A stretch of DNA of 7,838 bases from the NCBI GenBank assembly GCA_002474415.1, contig DLQV01000027.1, positions 1 to 7,838 of the forward strand, given 5' to 3'. Below are positions 1 to 7,420 of the stretch, piece after piece. Numbering within the stretch: the stretch's first letter is position 1; every line of letters starts with the position of its first letter. The notes beneath the pieces are model-generated. The model ran no database searches and was not told the DNA's origin. It saw only the letters and a list, made by a program, of their open reading frames with translations. The translations under genes were made by a program, and so were the position numbers. The stretch is from Lachnospiraceae bacterium UBA7598. Its GTDB lineage: Bacteria > Bacillota > Clostridia > Lachnospirales > Lachnospiraceae.

Positions 1-1261
1 GGCAATTGAGGCAGCTTACCAGAAGCAGAAAAAGCAGATCAGCGTTCCTGGATTCCGTAAAGGAAAGGTTCCGAGAGCCATGATCGAGAAGATGTATGGT
101 GTTGGCGTATTCTATGAGGATGCAGCAAACGCTCTGATGCAGCAGAATTATGCAGCAGCTGTTGATGAAAGCGGAATTGATATTGTATCCCGTCCAACCG
201 TTGATGTTGTACAGATTGAAAAGGGCAAGCCTTTTATTTTCACAGCAGAAGTTGCTGTAAAGCCTGAAGTTACACTTGGCAAATACATGGGAGTAACTGT
301 TACAAAGATCGATACTTCTGTATCTGACGAAGAGGTAGAGGAAGCATTAGAGAAAGAGCGTAACAACAATGCAAGAACCATTAACGTAACAGACAGACCG
401 GTTGCACAGGGTGATACTGCTGTGATCGATTTTGAGGGATTTGTAGATGGTGTTGCATTTGAAGGCGGTAAGGGAGAAAATCATCCATTAGAGATTGGTT
501 CCCATACATTTATCGATACATTTGAAGATCAGCTGGTTGGAAAGAATGTTGGCGATGAAGTAGAAGTAAATGTTACTTTCCCAGAGCAGTATCAGGCTGC
601 TGACCTGGCAGGAAAGCCGGCTACATTCAAGGTTAAGATCAACGAGATCAAAGCAAAAGAGCTTCCAGAGCTTGATGATGAGTTCGCAAAGGATGTATCT
701 GAATTTGATACATTAGCTGAGTACAAGGAAAGCTTAAAGAAAGACTTAGAGAAGAAGAAACAGGATGAAGCAAAGCGTACAAAAGAAGACGAAGCCATCC
801 AGAAGATCATTGACAAGTCAAAGATGGAGATTCCAGAGGCAATGATCGATACACAGTGCGAGACAATGATCGAGGAATTCGCTCAGAGAATCGCACAGAG
901 CGGACTTTCCATGGATCAGTACTTACAGTTCTCCGGTCTTACCGTAGACGGATTAAAGGAGCAGGTTCGTCCGGAAGCACTTACCCGTATCCAGAGCAGT
1001 CTCGTATTAGAGCAGATCGCTAAGGAAGAAAACATCGAAGTATCTGATGCAGATGTAGATGCAGAGATCGAGAAGATGGCAAAGAATTATGGTATGGAAG
1101 CTGATAAGCTCAAAGAGTACATGGGCGAAGGTGAGAAAGAATCCATGAAGAGAGAGCTTGCCATCACAAAGGCAGTTGAACTGATCATGGACAACATCAA
1201 AGAAAGAGCTAAGGCTAAGACAAAGAAAGAAAAAGAAGCTGAGGCAGCAGCAGAGGCTTAA
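1..1261 (+). CDS. tig: Trigger factor, ribosome-associated chaperone and peptidyl-prolyl isomerase (5' end missing)
   Basis: Trigger factor docks on the ribosome at the peptide exit tunnel and shields nascent chains in the cytosol. The reading frame is open from base 2, so the gene enters from the left edge; 419 residues are visible and roughly 25-30 N-terminal residues are missing compared with the usual family layout. The ribosome-binding signature GFRKGKVPR is at visible residues 17-25, in the part upstream of the first in-frame ATG (base 80), which shows that this ATG is internal. An FKBP-type isomerase domain follows at about residues 137-217 (GDTAVIDFEGFVDG, then LEIGSHTFIDTFEDQLVG). 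A helical C-terminal chaperone domain occupies about 225-400, and the protein ends in a Lys/Glu/Ala-rich tail. A terminator follows the stop. Identity is very secure from motif order; the loss is only the window edge, not a truncation. Confidence 0.97.
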   Translation, partial: AIEAAYQKQKKQISVPGFRKGKVPRAMIEKMYGVGVFYEDAANALMQQNYAAAVDESGIDIVSRPTVDVVQIEKGKPFIFTAEVAVKPEVTLGKYMGVTVTKIDTSVSDEEVEEALEKERNNNARTINVTDRPVAQGDTAVIDFEGFVDGVAFEGGKGENHPLEIGSHTFIDTFEDQLVGKNVGDEVEVNVTFPEQYQAADLAGKPATFKVKINEIKAKELPELDDEFAKDVSEFDTLAEYKESLKKDLEKKKQDEAKRTKEDEAIQKIIDKSKMEIPEAMIDTQCETMIEEFAQRIAQSGLSMDQYLQFSGLTVDGLKEQVRPEALTRIQSSLVLEQIAKEENIEVSDADVDAEIEKMAKNYGMEADKLKEYMGEGEKESMKRELAITKAVELIMDNIKERAKAKTKKEKEAEAAAEA

Positions 1262-1281
1262 TATCAAAAACTACGACAGAT

Positions 1282-1320
1282 AAGGACTGGTCTGGGAAAA
1301 TACCAGACCGGTCTTTTGTT
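1282..1320 (+). terminator. Intrinsic terminator after tig
   Basis: An 11-bp stem (arms 1285-1295 and 1303-1313, one G-U pair) closes a 7-base loop. Flanking A/G-U pairs extend the stem, and it runs into TTTTGTT. It lies 20 bases past the tig stop and before clpP, so tig is probably largely a separate transcription unit from the protease genes. Confidence 0.82.
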
Positions 1321-1322
1321 CA

Positions 1323-1350
1323 TTGAGGTGCATCACAGGATGCAGATAAT
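1323..1350 (+). promoter_or_regulatory. Possible sigma-A promoter for clpP
   Basis: After the tig terminator there is a TTGAGG (1323-1328; 4/6 match to the -35 consensus), a 16-base spacer, and GATAAT (1345-1350; 5/6 match to the -10 consensus). The predicted transcript start, near 1357, would fall at the clpP ribosome binding site and give a very short leader, which weakens the call. No CtsR-type heptamer repeat or CIRCE inverted repeat is visible here. Confidence 0.3.
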
Positions 1351-1356
1351 AAATAC

Positions 1357-1362
1357 AGGAGG
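1357..1362 (+). promoter_or_regulatory. Ribosome binding site fixing the clpP start
   Basis: A perfect AGGAGG sits 10 bases before the ATG at 1373. It decides that start over the in-frame upstream TTG at 1316, which lies inside the tig terminator's T-tract. Confidence 0.85.
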
Positions 1363-1372
1363 CGATTTTTCT

Positions 1373-1954
1373 ATGAGTTTAGTACCTTATGTCATTGAAC
1401 AGACCAGCAGGGGCGAGAGAAATTATGATATTTATTCCCGTCTGTTAAAAGACAGAATTATCTTTTTAGGGGAAGAAGTAAATGAGACAACCGCAAGTCT
1501 GGTTGTTGCACAGCTTCTGTTCCTGGAATCAGAAGATCCGAATAAAGATATTCAGTTATATATCAATTCTCCAGGTGGAATGGTTACTGCCGGTATGGCA
1601 ATTTATGATACCATGCAGTATATCAAATGTGATGTATCAACCATCTGTATCGGACTGGCAGCCAGCATGGGTGCATTTCTTCTGGCTGGTGGTACAAAAG
1701 GAAAACGTTTTGCACTTCCTAATTCAGAAATCATGATTCATCAGCCTTCCGGTGGTGCAAAAGGACAGGCAACAGAGATTCAGATTGCGGCAGAGAATAT
1801 TTTAAAGACTAAGAAACGTTTAAATGAAATTCTTGCTGCAAACACCGGTAAGCCATATGAGACAATTGCAGCAGATACAGAACGTGATAATTACATGTCC
1901 GCACAGGAAGCTGCAGATTACGGCTTGATCGATGGAGTGATCACAAATAGATAG
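1373..1954 (+). CDS. clpP: ATP-dependent Clp protease proteolytic subunit ClpP
   Basis: ClpP forms a double-heptamer barrel of serine peptidase subunits in the cytosol. It degrades proteins fed to it by an AAA+ partner, here most likely ClpX encoded just downstream. The product is 193 residues, the usual length. It begins [19 protein letters not shown], the typical N-terminal axial-loop segment. The catalytic triad is visible as Ser98 (GLAASMGAF), His123 (MIHQPSGG) and Asp172 (TERDNYMSA). The INSPGG segment at about 64-69 is the conserved oxyanion/substrate strand, and the [10 protein letters not shown] handle-region segment follows the His. The ATG at 1373 was chosen because it has AGGAGG at a good distance and gives the standard N terminus. 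All active-site residues are present, so it should be functional. Confidence 0.97.
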   Translation: MSLVPYVIEQTSRGERNYDIYSRLLKDRIIFLGEEVNETTASLVVAQLLFLESEDPNKDIQLYINSPGGMVTAGMAIYDTMQYIKCDVSTICIGLAASMGAFLLAGGTKGKRFALPNSEIMIHQPSGGAKGQATEIQIAAENILKTKKRLNEILAANTGKPYETIAADTERDNYMSAQEAADYGLIDGVITNR

Positions 1955-1964
1955 TTATGTGGAA

Positions 1965-1992
1965 ACCTCCGGTCATTGCCGGAGGTATTTTT
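1965..1992 (+). terminator. Terminator-like hairpin between clpP and clpX
   Basis: A perfect 8-bp GC-rich stem (ACCTCCGG at 1965-1972 with CCGGAGGT at 1979-1986) closes a 6-base loop and is followed by A then five T. It fits a short intrinsic terminator, or an attenuator giving more clpP than clpX transcript, since clpX starts only 20 bases later and no good promoter is visible between them. Confidence 0.65.
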
Positions 1993-1999
1993 CATTTAT

Positions 2000-2004
2000 A
2001 GGAG
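2000..2004 (+). promoter_or_regulatory. Ribosome binding site fixing the clpX start
   Basis: AGGAG lies 7 bases before the ATG at 2012. It favours that start over the open frame continuing upstream to 1976, which would begin inside the hairpin and add residues foreign to ClpX. Confidence 0.85.
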
Positions 2005-2011
2005 TAAAATT

Positions 2012-3298
2012 ATGGCAGGAAAGAATGATGGCAAAATCCGCTGCTCTTTTTGCGGAAAAACACAGGATCAGGTCGGAAGAATGATTTCTGGTCCAAACGG
2101 TGCATTTATCTGTGATGAATGTGTAGATATCTGTGCAGAAATCATTGAAGAAGAAAATCTCGAAGAAAAAGCTCCGGCTTCTGCAAAGGAAGAAATCAAT
2201 CTGATTAAACCGGAAGAAATGAAGGCATTTCTGGATGATTATGTAATCGGACAGGATCAGGCCAAGAAAGTACTTTCGGTTGCAGTATACAATCACTATA
2301 AGCGAGTGCTTGCAGATCAGGAAAATGATGTAGAACTTCAGAAGAGTAATATTCTGATGCTGGGACCAACCGGTTCTGGAAAGACTCTTCTGGCACAGAC
2401 ACTTGCCCGTGTGCTTAATGTTCCATTTGCAATTGCAGATGCTACCACACTGACAGAGGCTGGTTATGTCGGAGAGGATGTGGAGAACATTCTTTTAAAA
2501 CTGATTCAGGCTGCAGATTATGATGTGGAGCGTGCACAGCACGGCATCATCTATATTGACGAGATCGATAAGATTACAAAGAAATCAGAAAATGTATCCA
2601 TCACGAGAGATGTATCCGGAGAGGGTGTACAGCAGGCACTGCTTAAGATTCTCGAAGGAACGGTTGCGTCGGTTCCACCACAGGGAGGACGTAAACACCC
2701 ACAGCAGGAGCTGATTCCGATTGATACGACAAATATTCTGTTTATTTGCGGTGGAGCCTTTGACGGTCTGGAAAAAATTGTCGAGGCACGTATGGATGCT
2801 TCTGCAATTGGATTTAATGCAGAGGTGAAGGCAAAGTCTGACATCAATGTTGGAGATGCGTTTAAACGCGCGCTGCCACAGGATTTTGTGAAATTCGGAT
2901 TGATTCCGGAGTTTATCGGACGTGTGCCAATTACTGTATCTTTAGATTCGTTGGATCGCAACGCATTGATCCGTATTTTAAAGGAGCCGAAGAATTCTCT
3001 GATCAAGCAGTATACCAGACTTCTGGAACTGGATGGTGTAGGTCTGGAATTCGAAGACAGTGCAATTGAAGCAATCGCGGATAAGGCATTGGAGCGCAAA
3101 ACCGGAGCGCGTGGACTGCGTGCCATCATGGAAGCAGTAATGCTGGATCTGATGTACCGTGTTCCATCGGATGAGTCTATCAGCAAGTGTGTGGTAGATA
3201 AAAAGATGGTGGAAAATAATCTTGCTTTAGACGGAGAAGAGATTCTTGGAATTGAGCAGAAGCCAAAGAAAGAAGTAAAAGAAGAACTTGCTTCATAA
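2012..3298 (+). CDS. clpX: ATP-dependent Clp protease ATP-binding subunit ClpX
   Basis: ClpX is a hexameric AAA+ unfoldase that recognises tagged or regulatory proteins, unfolds them and threads them into ClpP. The product is 428 residues, normal for the family. The N-terminal zinc-binding domain has Cys11, Cys14, Cys34 and Cys37 (CSFC and CDEC). In the AAA+ core are Walker A GPTGSGKT (118-125), the pore-1 loop GYVG (151-154), Walker B with Asp183-Glu184 (IIYIDEIDK), the RKH pore loop (227-229), the presumed arginine finger Arg304 (EFIGRVP) and sensor 2 Arg367 (GARGLR). The IGF tripeptide at 266-268 is the loop that docks on ClpP, matching the clpP gene 57 bases upstream. The C terminus is lysine/glutamate-rich. 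The gene has a strong AGGAG and no terminator after it, so read-through into lon is likely. Confidence 0.98.
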   Translation: MAGKNDGKIRCSFCGKTQDQVGRMISGPNGAFICDECVDICAEIIEEENLEEKAPASAKEEINLIKPEEMKAFLDDYVIGQDQAKKVLSVAVYNHYKRVLADQENDVELQKSNILMLGPTGSGKTLLAQTLARVLNVPFAIADATTLTEAGYVGEDVENILLKLIQAADYDVERAQHGIIYIDEIDKITKKSENVSITRDVSGEGVQQALLKILEGTVASVPPQGGRKHPQQELIPIDTTNILFICGGAFDGLEKIVEARMDASAIGFNAEVKAKSDINVGDAFKRALPQDFVKFGLIPEFIGRVPITVSLDSLDRNALIRILKEPKNSLIKQYTRLLELDGVGLEFEDSAIEAIADKALERKTGARGLRAIMEAVMLDLMYRVPSDESISKCVVDKKMVENNLALDGEEILGIEQKPKKEVKEELAS

Positions 3299-3325
3299 AA
3301 AAAGTTATATTGCGTCTGAAAATGT

Positions 3326-3330
3326 GGGAG
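3326..3330 (+). promoter_or_regulatory. Ribosome binding site favouring a GTG start for lon
   Basis: GGGAG is 9 bases before GTG 3340. The other in-frame candidates, TTG 3310 and ATG 3322, have only A-rich sequence upstream and no Shine-Dalgarno match. Confidence 0.6.
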
Positions 3331-3339
3331 CAGATACAA

Positions 3340-5655
3340 GTGGAAGATAAAATATTGACAATTCCGGCAGTTGCACTGCGCGGAATGACGATTTTGCCGG
3401 GCATGGTGGCTCATTTTGACATCAGCAGGGAGAAATCCCTGCGTGCTGTCGAGGAGGCCATGAAGGGAGACCAGAAGCTTTTTGTTGTTACGCAAAAAGA
3501 TACAGAGAAGGAAGATCCACAGGGAGAAGATCTGTATGAAGTGGGACTCTTAGCGATTGTCCGGCAGGTTGTAAAATTACAGAAAAATATTATGCGTGTA
3601 CTGATTGAAGGAATTGGACGCGCAGAGACATATGAATATACACAGACAGACGATTATATGGAAGCGCGTGTGATCGTGTATGATCAGGAAGCCGATGAGG
3701 AACTTCCGGAGCAGGCAAAGTCGGCAATGCTTTTGAGTGTACAGGAAACGTTTGTAAAATACGCAAGAGTGCACGGCAAGATCGGACAGGATGTGCTCCG
3801 TCAGGTTCAGGAAGAGACAGATCTTTTAAGACTTCTGGATTATGTGGGAAACAGCCTTGCAATCAATTATAAAAAGAAACAGAAGTTGTTAGAGGCTGTC
3901 ACTTTGACGGCACGTTATGAGGCGGTACTTTCTTCTTTATTGCAGGAGACGGAAATTCTTGCATTAAAGCGTGATTTCCAGAAAAAAGTGCAGGAACATG
4001 TGGACAAAAACCAGAAAGAATACCTGCTTCGGGAACAGATGCAGGTCATCCGGGAAGAACTTGGAGAGTCCAACACGGAAACCGACGCGCAGGAATATGA
4101 AAAGAAGTTGCAGCAACTGCAGGCCTCCGAGGAAGTGAAAGCAAGAATTCATAAGGAAATTGAGCGTTTTCAGGGAATTTCGGGAAATTCATCGGAAAGT
4201 ACGGTAAGCCGCGGCTATATCGAAACCTTACTGGAACTTCCGTGGGATGCCGTGTCGGAGGATAACAAAGATTTAAAGCATGCACAGAAAATTCTCGATG
4301 AGGATCATTATGGGCTGGAAAAGGTAAAAGAACGTATTCTGGAATTCCTTGCAGTTCGCAATCTGACCGGAAAGGGAGAAAGCCCGATTATTTGTCTAGT
4401 GGGACCTCCGGGAACCGGAAAAACCAGTATTGCGCGTTCGATTGCCCGTGCACTGGATAAAAAGTATGTCCGCATTTCTCTCGGAGGTGTGCGGGATGAA
4501 GCGGAGATCCGTGGACACCGCAGAACTTATGTGGGAGCAATGCCGGGAAGAATTGTCAATGGACTGCGGATGGCGGGAGTCAAAAATCCGCTGATGCTGT
4601 TGGATGAAATTGACAAGATGAGCAGCGATTATAAGGGAGATACAGCCTCTGCTATGCTGGAGGTACTCGATTCCGAACAGAATCATAAATTCCGGGATCA
4701 CTATGTAGAGCTTCCGGTGGATTTATCCGAGGTATTGTTTATTGCAAGTGCCAATTCCATACAAGACATTCCGGGACCGCTTCTGGACCGTATGGAAATT
4801 ATAGAAGTCAGCAGTTATACGGAAAACGAGAAGTTTCATATTGCGAAAGATCATCTGCTGGCAAAACAGTTCGAAAAAAATGGAATTGTAGATGGCAAAC
4901 TAAAGATCACGGACAAAGCGCTGCGGATGGTGATTTCTTCTTATACCAGAGAAGCGGGAGTGCGTTCTCTTGAACGGCAGATCGGAGAAATCTGTCGCAA
5001 AGCAGCCCGCAAAATCTACGAGGGTGATGAGGAGAAGATTCGTGTAACCGGCACAAATCTGGAAGATTTTCTCGGAAAGCCGAAATATCGCCCGGAAAAG
5101 AAAAATAGAAAGAACGAAGTAGGCATTGTGCGCGGACTGGCATGGACGAGCGTAGGTGGCGTGACCCTGGAGATTGAAGTCAATGTGATGCCAGGCAAGG
5201 GCAATGTGGTATTGACGGGAAAACTCGGAGACGTCATGAAAGAGTCCGCACAGACTGGAATCAGTTATATTCGCTCCATCAGCGAAGTATATCATATTGA
5301 CCCGGAATTTTTCCAGAAAAATGATATCCATATCCATGTTCCGGAAGGGGCAGTGCCAAAAGATGGACCGTCTGCCGGAATTACCATGGCAACAGCAATT
5401 CTTTCTGCGGTTACCGGAAATCCGGTACGTGCGGATATTGCCATGACGGGGGAGATTACGCTGCGTGGGCGAGTACTTCCGATTGGCGGATTAAAAGAAA
5501 AATTGCTTGCAGCGAACAACGCTGGAATGAAGACCGTCTGTATTCCAAAAGAGAATGAGCAGGATCTTGCTGAAATTTCGGAAGAAATCATTGGAGATAT
5601 GGAGATCATACCGGTAGAACATATGGATCAGGTAATTAAGGCTGCATTTGTATAA
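3340..5655 (+). CDS. lon: ATP-dependent protease La (LonA)
   Basis: LonA is a cytosolic homohexameric protease that combines an AAA+ motor and a Ser-Lys peptidase in one chain. It degrades misfolded and some regulatory proteins. From GTG 3340 it is 771 residues, within the family norm. The N-terminal substrate-binding domain opens with [17 protein letters not shown] (about 1-200), followed by a charged helical/coiled segment (about 215-300). The AAA+ module has Walker A GPPGTGKT (355-362), Walker B Asp422-Glu423 (MLLDEIDK), presumed arginine finger Arg484 and sensor-2 Arg542. The protease domain starts near 590, with catalytic Ser678 (PKDGPSAG) and Lys719 ([10 protein letters not shown]). The start is uncertain: ATG 3322 would add 6 residues and TTG 3310 would add 10, but only the GTG has a good ribosome binding site. 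The gene follows clpX by 41 bases. A LonB paralogue, found between clpX and lonA in Bacillus subtilis, is not present here. Confidence 0.97.
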   Translation: MEDKILTIPAVALRGMTILPGMVAHFDISREKSLRAVEEAMKGDQKLFVVTQKDTEKEDPQGEDLYEVGLLAIVRQVVKLQKNIMRVLIEGIGRAETYEYTQTDDYMEARVIVYDQEADEELPEQAKSAMLLSVQETFVKYARVHGKIGQDVLRQVQEETDLLRLLDYVGNSLAINYKKKQKLLEAVTLTARYEAVLSSLLQETEILALKRDFQKKVQEHVDKNQKEYLLREQMQVIREELGESNTETDAQEYEKKLQQLQASEEVKARIHKEIERFQGISGNSSESTVSRGYIETLLELPWDAVSEDNKDLKHAQKILDEDHYGLEKVKERILEFLAVRNLTGKGESPIICLVGPPGTGKTSIARSIARALDKKYVRISLGGVRDEAEIRGHRRTYVGAMPGRIVNGLRMAGVKNPLMLLDEIDKMSSDYKGDTASAMLEVLDSEQNHKFRDHYVELPVDLSEVLFIASANSIQDIPGPLLDRMEIIEVSSYTENEKFHIAKDHLLAKQFEKNGIVDGKLKITDKALRMVISSYTREAGVRSLERQIGEICRKAARKIYEGDEEKIRVTGTNLEDFLGKPKYRPEKKNRKNEVGIVRGLAWTSVGGVTLEIEVNVMPGKGNVVLTGKLGDVMKESAQTGISYIRSISEVYHIDPEFFQKNDIHIHVPEGAVPKDGPSAGITMATAILSAVTGNPVRADIAMTGEITLRGRVLPIGGLKEKLLAANNAGMKTVCIPKENEQDLAEISEEIIGDMEIIPVEHMDQVIKAAFV

Positions 5656-5674
5656 TGCAGCCCAAATTCTTTTT
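5640..5674 (+). terminator. Hairpin over the lon stop codon with a distal T-run (weak terminator or processing site)
   Basis: GGCTGCAT (5640-5647) pairs perfectly with ATGCAGCC (5655-5662), and an extra T-A pair leaves a 5-base loop containing most of the stop codon. A run of five T (5670-5674) comes only 7 bases later, too far for a canonical intrinsic terminator. It may be a weak terminator, an mRNA 3'-end stabiliser, or chance. Confidence 0.35.
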
Positions 5675-5688
5675 ACAGGAGAATAAAT

Positions 5689-6435
5689 ATGATTATCAAA
5701 AACGTAAATTTGGAGACTGTTTGCGGAATTACGAGTACGATTCCGGACAACCTATTGGATGAAGTGGCTTTTGCCGGAAAATCCAATGTGGGGAAGTCAT
5801 CACTGATCAATGCGCTGATGAACAGAAAATCGCTTGCGCGTACTTCTTCACAGCCTGGAAAAACACAGACCATAAATTTTTACAACGTCAATGAGGCCAT
5901 GTATCTGGTGGATTTGCCGGGATACGGATATGCAAATGCAAATATCGAGATTAAGGCGAAATGGGGACAGATGATCGAAAATTATCTGCATACATCCAAA
6001 CGGCTGAAAGCGGTTTTTCTTCTGATTGATATCCGTCATGAACCGTCGGAAAATGATCAGATGATGTATGAGTGGATGGTTCATCAGGGATTTGCTCCCA
6101 TTATCATTGCAACAAAATCGGACAAATTAAAAAAGATGCAAATCCTGCAGCATGTACAAATGATAAAAGATATCCTGCATGTAGAGCCGGGAACGATTGT
6201 TATTCCATTTTCGGCAGAGTCTAAACAGGGCCGGGAAGAGATCTGGCAGGTTGTAGAATCGGTTATTGAACTTCCGGAAGGATATATCGAGGCGGAAAAT
6301 GCCAAAAGAGAGGCAAAACAAAAGCAGTCGGCACCGCAGGAGCCGAAGAAAAAAGAACGCTGGAAAAAGACAGACCGTCCGGTGGCAAAAAAGACACTTC
6401 GAAAAGAACAGAAAAAGAAAGCGAAAAAAAAGTAG
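5689..6435 (+). CDS. engB: Ribosome biogenesis GTP-binding protein EngB/YsxC with a basic C-terminal tail
   Basis: EngB (YsxC, YihA) is a small TRAFAC-class GTPase needed for late assembly of the 50S ribosomal subunit. The GTPase motifs are in order: G1 GKSNVGKS (30-37), switch-I Thr59 within QPGKTQTINF, G3 DLPGYG (75-80), G4 TKSD (142-145) and G5 SAES (175-178). The core ends near residue 200, the usual whole length of the family. Here the protein continues to 248 residues, and 21 of the last 48 are Lys or Arg, ending KKKAKKK. The tail is probably disordered and could contact rRNA, which is inference. The ATG has AGGAG 7 bases upstream (5677-5681), and the gene begins 33 bases after lon. The stop is 1 base before the next start, so downstream translation is probably coupled. 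Confidence 0.95.
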   Translation: MIIKNVNLETVCGITSTIPDNLLDEVAFAGKSNVGKSSLINALMNRKSLARTSSQPGKTQTINFYNVNEAMYLVDLPGYGYANANIEIKAKWGQMIENYLHTSKRLKAVFLLIDIRHEPSENDQMMYEWMVHQGFAPIIIATKSDKLKKMQILQHVQMIKDILHVEPGTIVIPFSAESKQGREEIWQVVESVIELPEGYIEAENAKREAKQKQSAPQEPKKKERWKKTDRPVAKKTLRKEQKKKAKKK

Positions 6436-6436
6436 A

Positions 6437-7420
6437 ATGAAGAAAAAGTATTTATATACTGCAATCATGCTCTTTGCCATTCTGTTTGTGGGAATGGGAC
6501 TGACCGGATGGTATGTCAGTCAGACACAGGAACAGACGGACAGGCAGGAGCTTACGGTTGTGACTTCCTTTTATCCAATGTATATTGCGGCTGAGAATGT
6601 GATCGGGGATGCAGACGGAGTGCGGCTGGAAAATTTAAGCGAGCCGCAGACCGGTTGTCTGCATGATTTCCAGTTGACACCGGAAGATATGAAATTGCTG
6701 AGCACGGCGGATGTATTTATCATCAATGGCGGTGGAATTGAAAGTTTTATGAAAGAAGTCGCAGAGGCTTATCCAAATCTGAAAATTATAGAAGCCTGTG
6801 AAAATACGCAGCTTCTTTCGGAACCGGAAGAAGGAGAAACGCATGAAGAAGAAACGCATGAAGAAGATGCAGAGCATGATCATGAGCATACGCATGGAGA
6901 TGTCAATGCCCATGCATGGATGAGCGTTTCCGCGTATGAGACACAGGTACAGACGATTGCCGATGGGTTATCCAAAGCGGATCCGGACAGAAGCAGTGCT
7001 TATCAGAACGGGGCCAAGACGTATCTGGAAAAACTGGACGAACTTAAAAAACGCCAGGAAAAATTAAAACAGGAAATTTCCGGTCAGTCGGTGATTTTGT
7101 TTCATGAGGCATATGCCTATGTCGCAGCGGATTATGGACTGCAGGTAAACTATTTGCTGGATCTCGATGAAGAACGGCAGGTCAGCGCAGGAGAAGTATC
7201 GGATGTGCTTTCTGCTGTCCGCAATGGGCATGTAAAGTATATTCTTGCGGAAAAACTGTATGGAAAAAGTATGGGAGATACGATCCAGAAAGAATCCGAT
7301 GCAAAGGTATTATATCTGGACCCGTTGAATCGTGGAACTTACGAAAAAGACAGTTATATTAACGGTATGAAAAAAAACATGGAGATACTTGAGGAGGCAT
7401 TTTATGCGAAAGATCATTAG
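6437..7420 (+). CDS. Metal (zinc/manganese-type) ABC transporter substrate-binding protein
   Basis: This is a cluster A-I (ZnuA/TroA/AdcA-like) metal-binding protein that captures Zn(II) or Mn(II) outside the membrane and delivers it to an ABC permease. The product is 327 residues. Residues 1-4 are basic and about 5-21 are a hydrophobic membrane segment, followed by the mature domain starting near ELTVVTSFYPMY. Likely metal ligands are His76 (CLHDFQL), His159 (NAHAWMS), His223 (LFHEAYAY) and Asp295 (YLDPLNRG). A Glu/His-rich loop at about 131-153 has six His and precedes the second ligand, a hallmark of zinc-type members. The lipobox position reads LTGW (22-25), not LTGC, so lipid anchoring is not supported and the N terminus may act as a membrane anchor. 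The ATG lies 1 base after engB with no clear Shine-Dalgarno. No Zur-type operator is visible upstream. Zinc is favoured over manganese because of the His loop. Confidence 0.92.
   Translation: MKKKYLYTAIMLFAILFVGMGLTGWYVSQTQEQTDRQELTVVTSFYPMYIAAENVIGDADGVRLENLSEPQTGCLHDFQLTPEDMKLLSTADVFIINGGGIESFMKEVAEAYPNLKIIEACENTQLLSEPEEGETHEEETHEEDAEHDHEHTHGDVNAHAWMSVSAYETQVQTIADGLSKADPDRSSAYQNGAKTYLEKLDELKKRQEKLKQEISGQSVILFHEAYAYVAADYGLQVNYLLDLDEERQVSAGEVSDVLSAVRNGHVKYILAEKLYGKSMGDTIQKESDAKVLYLDPLNRGTYEKDSYINGMKKNMEILEEAFYAKDH
6836..6865 (+). repeat. Perfect 15-bp tandem duplication in the His-rich loop
   Basis: Two identical, adjacent 15-bp units (6836-6850 and 6851-6865) encode ETHEE twice (residues 134-143). 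The unit is a multiple of three, so copy number could change the loop length without breaking the frame. Confidence 0.9.
7392..7397 (+). promoter_or_regulatory. Ribosome binding site for the ABC ATPase gene
   Basis: A perfect AGGAGG inside the end of the binding-protein gene lies 6 bases before ATG 7404. It supports a start that overlaps the upstream gene by 17 bases. Confidence 0.85.

Noticed and set aside
1316..1372. Upstream in-frame extension of clpP from TTG 1316
   Set aside because: It starts inside the tig terminator's T-tract, lacks a ribosome binding site, and adds residues unlike ClpP; AGGAGG points to ATG 1373.
1255..1372. CtsR or CIRCE heat-shock operators upstream of clpP
   Set aside because: I looked for the CtsR heptad repeat and for the HrcA inverted repeat by eye and found neither; the only inverted repeat is the tig terminator.
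1976..2011. Upstream in-frame extension of clpX from 1976
   Set aside because: It begins inside the clpP-clpX hairpin loop and has no ribosome binding site; the ClpX zinc domain begins normally from ATG 2012.
2551..3495. Long open frame on the - strand (314 codons) across the end of clpX and the start of lon
   Set aside because: It is antisense to two unmistakable genes, shows no recognisable domain, is rich in Ser, Arg and Ile as expected from reverse-reading such genes, and has no associated ribosome binding site that I can see.
4900..5337. Several - strand open frames opposite lon
   Set aside because: They mirror the conserved AAA+/protease coding sequence, overlap each other in different frames, and show no family features.
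6266..6436. Extended start for the metal-binding protein inside engB
   Set aside because: The extra residues are an out-of-frame reading of the EngB lysine-rich tail and would put highly charged sequence before the membrane segment; ATG 6437 gives a normal basic-hydrophobic N terminus.
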